Source: Rhodospirillaceae bacterium | GTDB taxonomy: Bacteria; Pseudomonadota; Alphaproteobacteria; SP197 | Direction: 5' to 3' | Length of the DNA stretch: 64,000 nt | Assembly (NCBI GenBank): GCA_002722885.1 | Contig: PBNE01000014.1 | Location: 128,857 to 192,856, forward strand | Shown here: piece after piece, positions 9,089-18,754 of the stretch | How the letters are laid out: every line of letters starts with the position of its first letter | Numbering within the stretch: position 1 is the stretch's first letter | Notes under the pieces: generated by a model | Databases searched by the model: none | Told to the model about the DNA's origin: nothing | What the model saw: only the letters and a program-made list of their open reading frames with translations | Made by a program: the position numbers and the translations under genes

Positions 9089-9738
9089 GATGCGTCCTTG
9101 GATTTGCGCTTGGCTGGACGGCGCCAGTTGTCGGTCTCGGGCTCGGTCGCAACGGCAATGCCATAGGGCTCACCGCCGGTCCGGAGCCACGTCCAGAGGT
9201 AGTCAGCCTGGCTGCGTTCGATCTGGATGTCGAAGGCAGGCGTGTCATCGACCTGATGGATGATGATCGGACCGCGGCTGATGAAGCTCTGGGCACACTG
9301 GCCCACGGCGAAGACGCGGGCGTGCAGGTCCAGCGGACAACCCATGGCAATAACATCGCGCGCCTTGTCCCCGGCAACGCGGATGGTCGTGCGACCTTCC
9401 GTGACATCAACCACGGCAGCGCTTGCGCCATCGAGGGCCTCCGCGAGTGCCATTTCGATGGCGGCTTCCGCGCCAACCGGCCCAACAATGAGCCACTCGG
9501 CCGGGCCAAGCCACAGCGCTGTGAGGTTGTTGCCTTCGGCCACCGTGTTGGGAGCCTGCGGAAGTTCGACGCCCACGGCCGCCTTCACGGCAGCGCTGTC
9601 GGCTTTGCCACGAATATTGATCTTGGCCAGGAATCGCCGTTCGGTCAGTACCAGGGCGGCATCGTCCGTATCAGCGTTGGCCTGTGCGTCCAGCGCACGA
9701 TGAGCCAGCGGGCTCTGTCTCAGATAGGTCTCAGCCAC
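9085..9738 (-). CDS. soxG: Sarcosine oxidase gamma subunit
   Basis: A 217-residue gamma subunit of heterotetrameric sarcosine oxidase, which converts sarcosine to glycine and moves the methyl group to tetrahydrofolate as 5,10-methylene-THF. It shows the SoxG pattern LGPAEWLIVG in the middle and VVDVTEGRTTIRVAG afterwards, with a basic C-terminal tail (RRPAKRKSKDAS). The GTG start overlaps the soxA end by 8 bases. Cytoplasmic complex with SoxA, SoxB and SoxD, all encoded just upstream. Confidence 0.9.
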   Translation of the reverse strand: MAETYLRQSPLAHRALDAQANADTDDAALVLTERRFLAKINIRGKADSAAVKAAVGVELPQAPNTVAEGNNLTALWLGPAEWLIVGPVGAEAAIEMALAEALDGASAAVVDVTEGRTTIRVAGDKARDVIAMGCPLDLHARVFAVGQCAQSFISRGPIIIHQVDDTPAFDIQIERSQADYLWTWLRTGGEPYGIAVATEPETDNWRRPAKRKSKDAS

Positions 9739-12736
9739 GCAAACGCCCCCCTTCTTCGTCGAAGAAGACCGGTTTCACGATCTTCGCCCGTACCACCTTG
9801 TCTTCCAGCGGAATGGCTACGCTCTCGCCCAGCCGTTCATGACCGCGCTTGATCAGGGCCAGCGCGATCGAGCGGCCGCAGTTCGGGCTGTAGTAACTCG
9901 ATGACACCCAGCCTTCCATCGGCACCGGCGGCGGTGCGTGGGGCTCCGGGGAGATGTGCGCACCTTCGGGGATCACTGTGTTCGGGGCTTCCGTCACGAG
10001 CCCAACAAGCTGCTTGCGGTCTTCGCGCAGGGTGTCCGGCCGGCTGAGCCCCCGCATGCCGAGGAAATCGTCCTTCTTCTTAGAGACGATCCAGCTCATG
10101 CCGAGATCGTGTGGCGTGGTCGTGCCGTCCGTATCCTGTCCGGCGATGATAAAACCTTTCTCCGCGCGCAGCACGTGCATCGCTTCGGTGCCGTAGGGCG
10201 TGATGCTGTAGGTCTCGCCCGCCGTGATCAGGGCGCACCACAGCGCCAGCGCATAACTCGCCGGTACCTGAACCTCAAAACCGGTCTCGCCGGAAAAGCT
10301 GATACGGAATATACGACCCTTGATCCCCGCAACCTCACCGTCCTTCCAAGACATGAACGGGAATGCCTCGTTCGAAAGGTCGACATCGGTCAGCTCTGCC
10401 AGAAGACGGCGGCTGTTCGGCCCCGCGATAGCGATGGCGGCCCACTGAGTCGTGACCGACGTGCAGTAGACCTCAAGGTCGGTCCACTCGGTCTGGAGCC
10501 ATTCCTCAAGCCAGTTCAACACGTTGGGCGCACCGCCCGTCGTGGTCGACATCAGAAAGCGGTTTTCCGCGATGCGCGCCGTGACGCCATCATCGAACAC
10601 CATGCCGTCGTCCTTGCACATAAGGCCGTAGCGGCAAGCGCCGACCTTCAGGGTGGAGAACTTGTTAGTGTAGATGCGATCAAGAAACTCCGCGGCATCC
10701 GAACCCTGAATGTCGATCTTGCCGAGCGTCGAAGCGTCCAGGATGGCGACCGACGTCCGCGCGGCAAGAACCTCTCGGTTGACCGCCTGTTTGACGCTTT
10801 CGCCGTCCCGCAGATAGCAGTAGGGACGCTTCCAGGCGCCAACATCCTCGAAATGCGCACCATGCTTCTCGTGCCAGGTGTGCATCGGGGTCTTGCGCAC
10901 AGGATCCAAAAGCTCCGGACCGGTATCAATGCCGGCCAACGCACCGATCGTGACCGGCGTGTAGAACGGGCGGAACGTGGTGTGGCCAACATCGGGAATC
11001 GGCTCACCACGCAGGTCCGCCAGGATCGCCAAACCGTTCACGTTCGAGGTCTTGCCCTGGTCCGTTCCCATGCCGGTCGTCGTGTAACGCTTGAAGTGCT
11101 CGACCGAGGCGTAGTTCTCCCGATGCGCCAGCGCCACATCAGCGGCGGTGACATCGTTCTGGAAGTCGTGGAATCGTTTTGCACCCTTGCGGTCGGTCGG
11201 CACGGCCCAAAGCGGCTCAAGCTGTAGACTTCCATCACCGGCCCCAGCGTCGACAGCCCAAGACGGTCCTGGCTTGGCCGCAAAGCCTGCCTCCGTGGCA
11301 GCCTCGGCACCGGCCGTATCGCCCTGTCCCAGGCAGCCTTCCAGGGTCAGATCACCTGCAAGCGCTCCCACGTTGTGCTGCGCCTGCTTTAAAAGACCAG
11401 GCACAAACGAATGCAGCGCCTCGTCCCACTGCATCTTAGCGCCGGATTGCGACGCAAGATGCACCGTGGGGTTCCAGCCCCCCGACATCATCACGAGGTC
11501 GCAATCGATGCTCCGGCGTTGCCCATTGACCGACTCGCGGTCTTCCGAAAGGCCGCTGACCTCAACATCGGCAACCTGCTTGCCGCCGCGCACTCTGGTG
11601 ATCGCACTTCCGGGAATGATCTCGATGCCGTGGTCCCGCGCCTCGCGCACCAGAGCGCCTTCAGGTTTTTCACGGACATCGACGATTGCCGCAACGTGAA
11701 TCCCGCCATCCGCCGCGTCGATTGCCGCGCGATAGGCGCTGTCGTTGTTGGTGAAGATCACCGCCCGGTTGCCGGGACGTGCACCATAGCGATTCACATA
11801 GGTTTTCACCGCATCGGCCAGCATGACACCCGGACGATCATTCTCCGCGAACACGAGCGGGCGTTCGATAGCGCCGGTCGCCAATACGACACGCTTGGCG
11901 CGGATCTTCCAGACACGTTGACGCGGGCCTTGGCGTTCACCCGTCGGCAGGTGATCATTCAGACGCTCGGCGGCGACCAGGAAATTGTGGTCGTAGTAGC
12001 CGGTGACCGTGGTCCGCGGCAACAGCCGAACCTCTGGCATGCCCGCGAGTTCTTCGACCATGGAGTCGACCCACTCGGCGACGGTCTTGCCATCGATTGT
12101 TGCGCGGCTCGCCAGCAAGCTGCCACCAAACGCCGCCTGTTCGTCTGCCAGGATCACCCGCGCGCCAGAAGCACCGGCGGCACGCGCCGCAGCGAGCCCG
12201 GCCGGGCCGGCGCCCACCACGAGCACATCGCAATGGACGCGGCGTTTCTCGTAGGTCTCAGGGTCGGGTTCAGTCGGTGCCTTGCCCAGGCCGGCGGCGT
12301 TCCGAATGATCTTTTCATAGAACATCCAGGCCTTGGGCGGCCACATGAAGGTCTTGTAGTAGAAGCCCGCGGGAAAGATCTTCGACAGCAGGTTGTTCAC
12401 CACACCGACATCGAAGTTCACGCTGGGCCAGCGGTTCTGGCTCTCGGCGACCAGCCCATCATAGAGCTCGATCTGGGTCGCGCGCGTGTTCGGCTCGGTA
12501 AAGGCGCCCTCGCCGAGCTGGATCAGCGCATTCGGTTCTTCAGCACCCGACGTCACGATGCCGCGCGGCCGGTGATATTTGAAGCTGCGGCCGACCAGGC
12601 GAACGCCGTTCGCCAGCAGCGCCGAGGCCAGCGTGTCGCCCTCATGGCCCGTGTAGCGCTGTCCATCAAATGTGAAGCTCAGACGCTTGCCGCGGTCGAC
12701 CCGACCGCCGTCTGAATTGCGGAATGCCTGACTCAT
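9731..12736 (-). CDS. soxA: Sarcosine oxidase alpha subunit
   Basis: A 1001-residue subunit of normal length for SoxA. Domains in order: a small N-terminal ferredoxin-like fold (residues 10-100, with GHEGDTLASALLANG), an NAD-binding Rossmann domain (VLVVGAGPAGLAAARAAG near 170), a flavoprotein pyridine nucleotide-disulfide reductase-like region with FTNNDSAYRAA, and a C-terminal GcvT-like aminomethyltransferase domain (from about 600) that binds tetrahydrofolate and makes methylene-THF. The ATG overlaps the soxD stop (ATGA). It links the sox operon to the folate C1 enzymes encoded at 34-38 kb. Confidence 0.95.
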   Translation of the reverse strand: MSQAFRNSDGGRVDRGKRLSFTFDGQRYTGHEGDTLASALLANGVRLVGRSFKYHRPRGIVTSGAEEPNALIQLGEGAFTEPNTRATQIELYDGLVAESQNRWPSVNFDVGVVNNLLSKIFPAGFYYKTFMWPPKAWMFYEKIIRNAAGLGKAPTEPDPETYEKRRVHCDVLVVGAGPAGLAAARAAGASGARVILADEQAAFGGSLLASRATIDGKTVAEWVDSMVEELAGMPEVRLLPRTTVTGYYDHNFLVAAERLNDHLPTGERQGPRQRVWKIRAKRVVLATGAIERPLVFAENDRPGVMLADAVKTYVNRYGARPGNRAVIFTNNDSAYRAAIDAADGGIHVAAIVDVREKPEGALVREARDHGIEIIPGSAITRVRGGKQVADVEVSGLSEDRESVNGQRRSIDCDLVMMSGGWNPTVHLASQSGAKMQWDEALHSFVPGLLKQAQHNVGALAGDLTLEGCLGQGDTAGAEAATEAGFAAKPGPSWAVDAGAGDGSLQLEPLWAVPTDRKGAKRFHDFQNDVTAADVALAHRENYASVEHFKRYTTTGMGTDQGKTSNVNGLAILADLRGEPIPDVGHTTFRPFYTPVTIGALAGIDTGPELLDPVRKTPMHTWHEKHGAHFEDVGAWKRPYCYLRDGESVKQAVNREVLAARTSVAILDASTLGKIDIQGSDAAEFLDRIYTNKFSTLKVGACRYGLMCKDDGMVFDDGVTARIAENRFLMSTTTGGAPNVLNWLEEWLQTEWTDLEVYCTSVTTQWAAIAIAGPNSRRLLAELTDVDLSNEAFPFMSWKDGEVAGIKGRIFRISFSGETGFEVQVPASYALALWCALITAGETYSITPYGTEAMHVLRAEKGFIIAGQDTDGTTTPHDLGMSWIVSKKKDDFLGMRGLSRPDTLREDRKQLVGLVTEAPNTVIPEGAHISPEPHAPPPVPMEGWVSSSYYSPNCGRSIALALIKRGHERLGESVAIPLEDKVVRAKIVKPVFFDEEGGRLRG

Positions 12737-13026
12737 AGTCCGCCCTCCGCATCACCGGTTTCGGAAGGCTGCTCGGTGATACCGTAGACCTCGATAATCT
12801 CGTGGGTGACCGTGTCGCGGGTCATGTGGAACCACATGCGGCAACCCTGGGCATGGAACCAGCGCTCGTGATGCGCGCCCTTGGGGTTCTTGCGCATGAA
12901 GAGATAGTCGGCCCATTCGGCATCGGTCGCAGTCTTCGGGTCCGGACGCTTGATGTGGCCTTCGCCACCGCAGGTGAACTCGGAGTTTTCGCGTTCGCCG
13001 CACCAGGGACAGGTGATCAAAAGCAT
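12733..13026 (-). CDS. soxD: Sarcosine oxidase delta subunit
   Basis: A 97-residue zinc-binding subunit. The N-terminal CPWCGERE with the later Cys and His of FTCGGEGH form the expected zinc site, and the C-terminal half carries the conserved HAQGCRMWFHMTRDT. It sits between soxB (16-base gap) and soxA (4-base overlap), the standard gene order of heterotetrameric sarcosine oxidase operons. Confidence 0.93.
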   Translation of the reverse strand: MLLITCPWCGERENSEFTCGGEGHIKRPDPKTATDAEWADYLFMRKNPKGAHHERWFHAQGCRMWFHMTRDTVTHEIIEVYGITEQPSETGDAEGGL

Positions 13027-13042
13027 GGTGTCTCTCCTCCCC

Positions 13043-14290
13043 TCAGTGCGCCACGGCCGCAGCGCCGTGCTCGTCGATCAGAAGTCCGGTCTCGAACCGT
13101 TTGAGATCGAAGGCTTCGTTCAGATCGTGGGGGCGTTCCTGCGCGATGGTGTAGGCGAACACCCAGCCCGAGCCCGGCGTGGCCTTGAATCCGCCCGTGC
13201 CCCAACCGCAGTTCATGTAGAAACCCTCGACCGAGGTCTTCGAGATGATCGGGCTGGCATCGGGGCAGATATCGACAATACCACCCCAGGTGCGCATCAC
13301 GCGCAGTCGCTTCACAATGGGATAAAGTTCGCAAAGCCCTTCGAGCTGATGCTCGATGATGTCGATGCCGCCCTTCTGGGCATAGCTGTTGAAGCCGTCG
13401 ATCCCGGCACCCAGAACCAGTTCGCCCTTGTCGGACTGGCTGATGTAGACGTGCACCGTGTTCGACATGATCACGGTGTCGAGCACCGGCTTGATCGGCT
13501 CGGACACCATAGCCTGCAGGCAATGGCTCTCGATCGGCAGGCGGAGGCCCGCCATCTGGCCGACAACCGAGGCGTGGCCGGCAGGCACCGCACCGATCTT
13601 CCTAGCCTTGATCGGGCCGCGGGTGGTCTGGACGCCCGTGACCTTGCCGTTCGCAACATCGATGCCGGTGACTTCGCAGTTCTGGATGATATCGATGCCG
13701 TACTCGTCGGCGCGGCGGGCGTAGCCCCAGGCCACGGCATCATGACGTGCGTTGCCCGCACGGCGCTGCATTGCCCCGCCTAGCACGGGATAGCGAATCG
13801 ACTTGGAGATGTTGATGATCGGTGCGATCTCCTTGATCTGCTCCGGGCTCACCAGTTCGTAGTCAATGCCGTTCAGGCGGCAGGCATGGCCGCGGCGCGC
13901 CAGCTCCTTCAGGTCGTGCTCGTTGTGCGCCAGGTTGATCACCCCGCGCGAACTGAACATGACGTTGTAGTTGAGGTCCTGGCTCAGATCCTCAAAGAGC
14001 TGAAGCGATTTCTCGTAGAGATTCGCGCTTTCGTCCCACAGATAATTCGAGCGGACAATGGTGGTGTTGCGCCCGGTGTTGCCGCCGCCCAGCCAGCCCC
14101 TTTCCAGGACTGCGACATTGGTGATGCCGTGTTCCTTGGCGAGGTAATACGCCGTCGCCAGGCCATGACCACCGCCGCCAATGATGATGACATCGTACTC
14201 GGGCTTAGGGTCCGGACTGCGCCAGGCCTGGGGCCAGTTCTTGTGATAGTCGCGCGCCTGCCTGAGCAGGCTGAAGATGGAGTATTTCAT
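13043..14290 (-). CDS. soxB: Sarcosine oxidase beta subunit
   Basis: A 415-residue DAO-family flavoprotein, the subunit that binds sarcosine and carries non-covalent FAD plus covalent FMN. The FAD motif is [29 protein letters not shown] contains the histidine that holds FMN in characterised homologues. [15 protein letters not shown] near the C-terminus is also typical. It is the first gene of soxBDAG plus the HAD gene. It lies 189 bases downstream of the ABC transporter ATPase, with a strong stem-loop between them, so it probably also has its own promoter. Confidence 0.95.
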   Translation of the reverse strand: MKYSIFSLLRQARDYHKNWPQAWRSPDPKPEYDVIIIGGGGHGLATAYYLAKEHGITNVAVLERGWLGGGNTGRNTTIVRSNYLWDESANLYEKSLQLFEDLSQDLNYNVMFSSRGVINLAHNEHDLKELARRGHACRLNGIDYELVSPEQIKEIAPIINISKSIRYPVLGGAMQRRAGNARHDAVAWGYARRADEYGIDIIQNCEVTGIDVANGKVTGVQTTRGPIKARKIGAVPAGHASVVGQMAGLRLPIESHCLQAMVSEPIKPVLDTVIMSNTVHVYISQSDKGELVLGAGIDGFNSYAQKGGIDIIEHQLEGLCELYPIVKRLRVMRTWGGIVDICPDASPIISKTSVEGFYMNCGWGTGGFKATPGSGWVFAYTIAQERPHDLNEAFDLKRFETGLLIDEHGAAAVAH

Positions 14291-14418
14291 GGTCGCTATC
14301 GCGGCATCCGCTCACACGCATGGAACCCTCTTCGACCACAGCCGAAAAGGTGGCGCAAGCTATCGACGGTCCCGAGGTGAAACTAGTCTACCCACGACAC
14401 CAAACGTGCGCCAGCGAC

Positions 14419-14466
14419 ATGCTCTGAAACGGCCGGAGCATGCAAGCCCCGGCCGTTTCAGAGCAT
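14419..14466. terminator. Strong hairpin between ABC transporter and sox operons
   Basis: A perfect inverted repeat with 18-base arms and a 12-base loop; the arms read ATGCTCTGAAACGGCCGG and its complement. It begins 14 bases past the stop of the transporter ATPase on the minus strand and lies ahead of soxB. No T tract follows on that strand, so it may be a rho-assisted terminator or an mRNA-stabilising stem rather than a classic intrinsic terminator. Confidence 0.6.
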
Positions 14467-14479
14467 CGTCGTTACAGAC

Positions 14480-16567
14480 CTACTCCGCCGCTTCTTTCGT
14501 GTTGAAGATCGGCTCCACCTGCGCCAGTTCGCGGATGTCGATGTGACACTTGATGACGTGGCCGTCACCGGCGTCCTGGTTCGGCGGTTCCTGCTCTTCG
14601 CAGATGCTGTCGAGGTAACGCGGACAACGGGTCGAGAAACGACAGCCTTTCGGCGGATCCATCACGGACGGCATCTCGCCTTCGAGACGGATCCGCTTTT
14701 GCTCGATGTCGGGATCGGCGATCGGCACCGCCGATAGCAGCGCCTCCGTGTAGGGGTGGTAGGGCGGCTGGAAGATCTTGTCGGCCTCGCCGGCCTCCAT
14801 GATCTGTCCCAGATACATCACCACGATCTCATCGGAGATGAAACGAACGACCGAAAGATCATGGCTGATGAAGAGCAGCGTAGTGTTGAACTCCTTCTGG
14901 ACGTCGTTCAGCAGGTTGATCACGGCCGCCTGCACCGACACATCGAGCGCGGAGACAGGCTCGTCGGCGATCACCATACTGGGGTTGCCGGCAAACGCGC
15001 GCGCCACGGCGATACGCTGCTTCTGGCCGCCCGAAAGCTGGCGTGGCTTGCGGGTAATGAAAGCCTTCGGGAGCCGCACGATGTCGAGCATCTCGCCGAC
15101 CTTCTCGCGGACCTTCTTCGGGTTCTTCTCGATGCCGAACTTCTTGATCACGCGACCGATGCAATGGCCGACCGAGTGGCTCGGGTTGAGCGTGCCGTCC
15201 GGATTCTGGAAAACCATCTGCAGGGCGCGAATCATCTTGGCATCGCGCTTCTGCACCGGAATGACACCGATGTTCGTGCCCTCGAACATGATCTCGCCGT
15301 CGGTCGCGGTCTCAAGGCCGGTCAGCACCTTGGCGAAGGTCGACTTACCACAGCCGGACTCGCCCACGATCGCCACAGTGCGACCGCGCTGAGCTTCAAA
15401 ATTCAGCTCCTCGTTGGCCCTCACATAGTGCTTGCTTTCTCCCTTCATGATCGCGGTCAGCGATATGTCGGAGACCTCGTAGAACTTGCTCATCCCGTTG
15501 ATGTGGAGCACCGTCTCGCCGGACGCGACAGTCACCTCACTACCGGTGTTGGTCGCGACATGCTCGATCTCATCGACCCTGCGGCAGCGGGCACGATGGG
15601 TTGCACTGCCGTCCATATTCTCGATCGGGATATGACCCTGATCGCAAGTGCCAAGCTTGAAGTACTTGCAGCGCGGACCGAATGAACACCCAGGAGGACG
15701 CTCGTGTGGTAGCGACACTTGGCCGGGGATCGGCTCCAGCGTGCGGGCATGTTTGTCCGCACCCAGCGTCGGAATGCAATCAAACAGGCCGAAGGTGTAG
15801 GGGTGCCGGGTCTTCTTGAAGAGCTCCTCAATGGTGCCCTCTTCGACCATGGAACCCGAATACATCACGCCGACCCGGTCACAGACCTTCACGATCAGGC
15901 CGAGGTTGTGACTGATGTAGAGCAGCGTGGTGTTATACTTCTCGCGCAGGTTGGCGATGAGATCGATCACCGTAGCTTCCACTGTCACGTCGAGGGCGGT
16001 GGTCGGCTCGTCGAGCAGCAAGAGCGACGGGTTCGACAACATCGCCATCGCGATCACGACACGCTGCTGCTGACCACCTGAAATCTGGTGCGGGTATCGG
16101 CCCATGACGCTCTCGGGATCCGGCATGTTCACGTCGCGCAGCATCTGGATGCAGCATTCAGCTGCCGCCGAATCGGAAATCCCTTCGTGAACGACCAGCA
16201 CCTCCTTCAACTGCGTGCCGATTGTCAGACTGGGATTGAGCGCACTCATCGGCTCCTGGTAGACCATGGCGATCTTGGAGCCTCGGATATCCCGAAGCTC
16301 CTCCCCCGACATGTCCGCCATGTCCCGGCCCTCGAATTTGATCTGGCCCCTGACGACACCACCGTTTTTTCCGAGGTAGTTCATGATCGCCATGGCAACC
16401 GTGGACTTGCCGCAACCGGACTCACCCACCAGGCCATAACTCTCACCGCGTTTGAGCTTGAGAGAGAAATCCGGCACCGCCGGAATCTCGCCGATACGGG
16501 TGAAGTACGAGATGCCGACGTCGTTGATTTCGAGAACGATGTCGTCGTTGTCGGTCTGATCGGTCAT
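14480..16567 (-). CDS. Dipeptide/oligopeptide-type ABC transporter, fused double ATPase
   Basis: A 695-residue fusion of DppD-like and DppF-like ATPases, an arrangement also seen in GsiA. Each half has Walker A (GESGCGKST twice), a signature motif (ISGGQQQR, LSGGQKQR), a Walker B (LLLLDEPTTALDV, MVIADEPVSALDV) and a C-terminal Cys-containing oligopeptide-transporter domain (CSFGPRCKYF, CRFSTRCPRYL). It powers the permeases encoded 4 bases upstream. Its nearness to soxBDAG suggests uptake of a methylated amine, a betaine or a small peptide; this is inference. Confidence 0.93.
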   Translation of the reverse strand: MTDQTDNDDIVLEINDVGISYFTRIGEIPAVPDFSLKLKRGESYGLVGESGCGKSTVAMAIMNYLGKNGGVVRGQIKFEGRDMADMSGEELRDIRGSKIAMVYQEPMSALNPSLTIGTQLKEVLVVHEGISDSAAAECCIQMLRDVNMPDPESVMGRYPHQISGGQQQRVVIAMAMLSNPSLLLLDEPTTALDVTVEATVIDLIANLREKYNTTLLYISHNLGLIVKVCDRVGVMYSGSMVEEGTIEELFKKTRHPYTFGLFDCIPTLGADKHARTLEPIPGQVSLPHERPPGCSFGPRCKYFKLGTCDQGHIPIENMDGSATHRARCRRVDEIEHVATNTGSEVTVASGETVLHINGMSKFYEVSDISLTAIMKGESKHYVRANEELNFEAQRGRTVAIVGESGCGKSTFAKVLTGLETATDGEIMFEGTNIGVIPVQKRDAKMIRALQMVFQNPDGTLNPSHSVGHCIGRVIKKFGIEKNPKKVREKVGEMLDIVRLPKAFITRKPRQLSGGQKQRIAVARAFAGNPSMVIADEPVSALDVSVQAAVINLLNDVQKEFNTTLLFISHDLSVVRFISDEIVVMYLGQIMEAGEADKIFQPPYHPYTEALLSAVPIADPDIEQKRIRLEGEMPSVMDPPKGCRFSTRCPRYLDSICEEQEPPNQDAGDGHVIKCHIDIRELAQVEPIFNTKEAAE

Positions 16568-16571
16568 GGCG

Positions 16572-17492
16572 TCAGTCCCTCGTCGAGATTTCGCGCATGC
16601 CGTCGGCCAGCAGGTTAAAGCCGATCACCAGGCTCGACACAGCGATCGAAGCGATGATCGCGAGCTGGGGACTGCCGCCAAGAACCATGGCCGAACCGTC
16701 CTTGACCATGCCGCCCCAGTCGGGATCTGGCGGCGGCAGGCCGAGGCCGAGGAAACCGAGAACGCCGATCGTGATAACGGTGTAACCCATGCGCAGGCAG
16801 GCATCGACGATGAGCGGTCCACGGGCATTCGGCAGAAGTTCGACCGCCATGATGTAGATGCTTCTTTCGCCGCGAATCTGTGCCGCCGAAACATACTCAA
16901 GATTCCGCAGATCGAGCGTCAGGCCGCGGACAATACGGCCAATACCCGGCGATGCCGCTAGGGTGACGGCAATGATGATGTTGAGCGCTGAAGCACCGAA
17001 CACCGAGATGATGATGATGAACAAAATGATCAGCGGGAAAGAAAGGATAATGTCGCTTACACGGCTGATCACATTGTCGACCCAACCACCGTAATAGCCC
17101 GCAAGCATGCCCATGACGATGCCCAGGAAATAGGCACAGATCATAGCCGTGGGGGCGATGATCAAAGTGGCACGCGCACCGTAGGCCAGACGTGACCAGG
17201 TGTCCCGGCCGAGAAGGTCGGTTCCCAGCCAGTGATCGCCGCCTTGGAACGGCGCCTTCATGGTTGCGAGATAGTCGTTCGCGTTGGGCTCATAGATGGT
17301 GATGACATCGGCAAAGATCGCAACGAACACCCAGAATATGATGATTGTGAGGCCGATCATCGCAGCCCATGATTCCTTCAGCAGGCTGAGATTATAGAAA
17401 AATTTGGCCAAGCCGATTCGATCCGGCTGTTCCGCACTCTTCGGCGTACCGGCATTAACCTGCGGCGCCTGATCTTGTGTCTGATCGGTCAT
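16572..17492 (-). CDS. ABC transporter permease, DppC-like
   Basis: A 306-residue inner-membrane permease of the dipeptide/nickel family. After a cytoplasmic N-terminal region it has about six transmembrane segments and the family landmarks HWLGTDLLGRDTWSRLAYGAR and, in the EAA loop, AAQIRGERSIYIMAVELLP; GLPPPDPDWGGM follows. The ATG at 17492 has a GAGGAG site; longer in-frame starts run into dppB. It pairs with the DppB-like permease encoded 10 bases upstream. Confidence 0.92.
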   Translation of the reverse strand: MTDQTQDQAPQVNAGTPKSAEQPDRIGLAKFFYNLSLLKESWAAMIGLTIIIFWVFVAIFADVITIYEPNANDYLATMKAPFQGGDHWLGTDLLGRDTWSRLAYGARATLIIAPTAMICAYFLGIVMGMLAGYYGGWVDNVISRVSDIILSFPLIILFIIIISVFGASALNIIIAVTLAASPGIGRIVRGLTLDLRNLEYVSAAQIRGERSIYIMAVELLPNARGPLIVDACLRMGYTVITIGVLGFLGLGLPPPDPDWGGMVKDGSAMVLGGSPQLAIIASIAVSSLVIGFNLLADGMREISTRD

Positions 17493-17502
17493 GGCGTTCT
17501 CC

Positions 17503-18516
17503 TCAGGTGAAGCGGATGCGCGGGTTGATGTACATGTAGCCGATGTCACCCAAAAGCTGGGTCGACACAGCAATGAACACGGCCACCAGCGTGGCCGCCT
17601 CCACGAGTGTGATGTCGCCGAAGCTAGCCGATTCCAGCAACATTCTGCCGAAGCCCGGGTAGCCAAAAATCGTTTCTGTCACCACGACGCCCGTGATGAG
17701 GAAGGGGATCTGAAGCAGGATCACCGTGAACGGCGCGATGAGGGCGTTCCGCAGGGCATGCTTCAGGATGACCTGCCGATACGGCAACCCTTTGAGGACA
17801 GCAGTTCGGATGTAGGGGCGGGTCATCACCTCCACCATAGAGCCGCGAACCATCCGCGCCACATATCCGAAATCATAGATCACCAGAACAGCCACCGGCA
17901 GCACCATCTGTGATGCCCAGGACCATTGCTCAAAATCCTGCATGTTCGCCGTGCCCGGCAAGAGGCCGAGCCATAGTACCAAGATCGCTATCAGAAACAC
18001 AGCGGACGCGAACTCGGGGATCGAGGTCAGCGTGATGCCTGTATAGGAGAGCGTCCGGTCAAGAATGCTTCCCTCGCGCATGCCGGCCAGGACACCGAAA
18101 ACAAGAGACAAAGGCACGATAATCGCAAAGGCAATCCCGGCGAGAATGAGGGTGTTGCCAAGCTTGCCCCACATCACGTCGTTGACCGGCACACGGTACT
18201 TCGCTGACCAGCCGAAGTTACCAAAGTACTGGTCTCCGCGCGGATCAGTGAAGCCAAGGTTCAGCTCCGGGTCCTGCACAGGATCTTCGATCACTCCCGA
18301 GAGCACGCCAACCCAGCGGAAGTAGCGTTCGAGCAGGGGGTCACCCAACTGCAGCTTGTCGTAGAGAATATCTTTCTGTTCCTGGGTCGCATACGGGCCC
18401 AGCGTTTTGCTGGCGACGTTGCCCGGAGTGAACTCCATGAGCGAGAAGACAATGAATGACGCCACAATCATAGTGGCAGCCATCATGAGCAACCGCTTGA
18501 GGATGAAGACAGCCAT
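17503..18516 (-). CDS. ABC transporter permease, DppB-like
   Basis: A 337-residue permease with an N-terminal transmembrane anchor (LKRLLMMAATMIVASFIVFS), the TPGN motif of the family, and five further transmembrane segments. The EAA loop reads RTAVLKGLPYRQVILKHALRN. It is the first gene of the transporter operon. No periplasmic binding protein gene precedes it; the upstream neighbour is a divergent acetyltransferase, so the binding protein must be encoded elsewhere. Confidence 0.92.
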   Translation of the reverse strand: MAVFILKRLLMMAATMIVASFIVFSLMEFTPGNVASKTLGPYATQEQKDILYDKLQLGDPLLERYFRWVGVLSGVIEDPVQDPELNLGFTDPRGDQYFGNFGWSAKYRVPVNDVMWGKLGNTLILAGIAFAIIVPLSLVFGVLAGMREGSILDRTLSYTGITLTSIPEFASAVFLIAILVLWLGLLPGTANMQDFEQWSWASQMVLPVAVLVIYDFGYVARMVRGSMVEVMTRPYIRTAVLKGLPYRQVILKHALRNALIAPFTVILLQIPFLITGVVVTETIFGYPGFGRMLLESASFGDITLVEAATLVAVFIAVSTQLLGDIGYMYINPRIRFT

Positions 18517-18754
18517 GCCCCCTTCTCTCCCTGAACCTGTGATTCCCTGCCGGACGGTTCCTTGAGGAACTCTTCATCTCGGCGTCTGTCCAACAATGTG
18601 AGCCATGGCGGCGGAGCGAGTCCATAGCCGCAACGGAACATAATGTCCCGAATCTGCCGGAAGATGTCACATCTCTGACATATCGCCGCTCTCTTGGCCG
18701 TGTCGCGGTGGAATCTGCTAGATTTGTATCGACCTCTGACGAAAGGACCATGCC
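18517..18754. promoter_or_regulatory. Divergent region upstream of the ABC transporter
   Basis: This 238-base gap separates the transporter operon (minus) from the GNAT gene (plus). At 18664-18681 an inverted repeat ATGTCA-catctc-TGACAT is present. The half-site ATGTC/GACAT also makes up the palindromes upstream of the GlxA-type regulator at 42.4 kb, so a shared regulator is possible. No confident core promoter was found. Confidence 0.35.

Noticed and set aside
9938..12715. Long plus-strand open frames opposite soxA
   Set aside because: Typical antisense shadows of a GC-rich gene; soxA is full length and unambiguous.
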